The notes below the pieces were generated by a model, which did no database searches, was not told the origin of the DNA, and was given only the letters and a program-made list of their open reading frames with translations. A stretch of DNA of 6,220 nucleotides from Alphaproteobacteria bacterium (GTDB lineage Bacteria; Pseudomonadota; Alphaproteobacteria; Thalassobaculales; Thalassobaculaceae), in contig JAPKDN010000199.1 in NCBI GenBank assembly GCA_028822575.1, forward strand, positions 1-6,220. Reading direction: 5' to 3'. Both the position numbers and the translations under genes were made by a program. Shown in pieces: positions 6,181-6,220 of the stretch. Numbering within the stretch: the first letter of the stretch is position 1; the number at the start of each line of letters is the position of its first letter.

Positions 6181-6220
6181 GGTTTAGCCTGCGGCCCAAG
6201 TGCCAGCTTCCATGAGTTTT

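Noticed and set aside
6184..6220. Possible C-terminus of a minus-strand gene, reading KLMEAGTWAAG-stop
   Set aside because: Only 11 residues are inside the window, which is too few to call a gene, although the position just after the nitroreductase end would suit a convergent neighbour.

Overview
The window is a high-GC stretch of bacterial chromosome holding enzymes of small-molecule and acyl-CoA metabolism. The gene families, codon use and arrangement suggest an alphaproteobacterium, possibly near Rhodospirillales. That placement is inference, because there is no rRNA or other marker here. No tRNA, CRISPR array, insertion sequence or phage gene was seen.

Layout. Positions 1-2228 form a plus-strand block: the C-terminal part of a medium-chain quinone-oxidoreductase-type dehydrogenase (cut by the window edge), an intact Old Yellow Enzyme-type flavin oxidoreductase, and a broken GFA-family (zinc-binding, DUF636) gene. 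Positions 2251-3618 hold an intact MmgE/PrpD-family gene on the minus strand, convergent with the first block. Positions 3619-4287 are a non-coding spacer of 669 bp between two divergent genes; a cluster of alternating TTGAT/ATCAA half-sites lies at its PrpD end. Positions 4288-5460 hold an intact CaiB/BaiF-family CoA-transferase on the plus strand. From 5512 a nitroreductase gene follows. It is complete by homology but carries five in-frame stop codons and no visible frameshift.

How the genes fit together. A CoA-transferase beside a PrpD-type dehydratase/isomerase suggests activation and rearrangement of a carboxylic acid. The two NAD(P)H- or flavin-dependent reductases in the first block fit reduction of activated C=C bonds or quinones. 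The substrate cannot be read from the sequence.

The most notable features are the decay and the regulatory spacer. Both plus-strand operons have lost their last gene, one by an internal deletion with frameshift and one by nonsense substitutions alone. The PrpD-family protein has non-standard residues at positions that are normally His and Lys in the active site. I did not find convincing evidence of a wholly new multi-gene system. The strongest leads are the nonsense-only nitroreductase, the altered PrpD active site and the half-site array.
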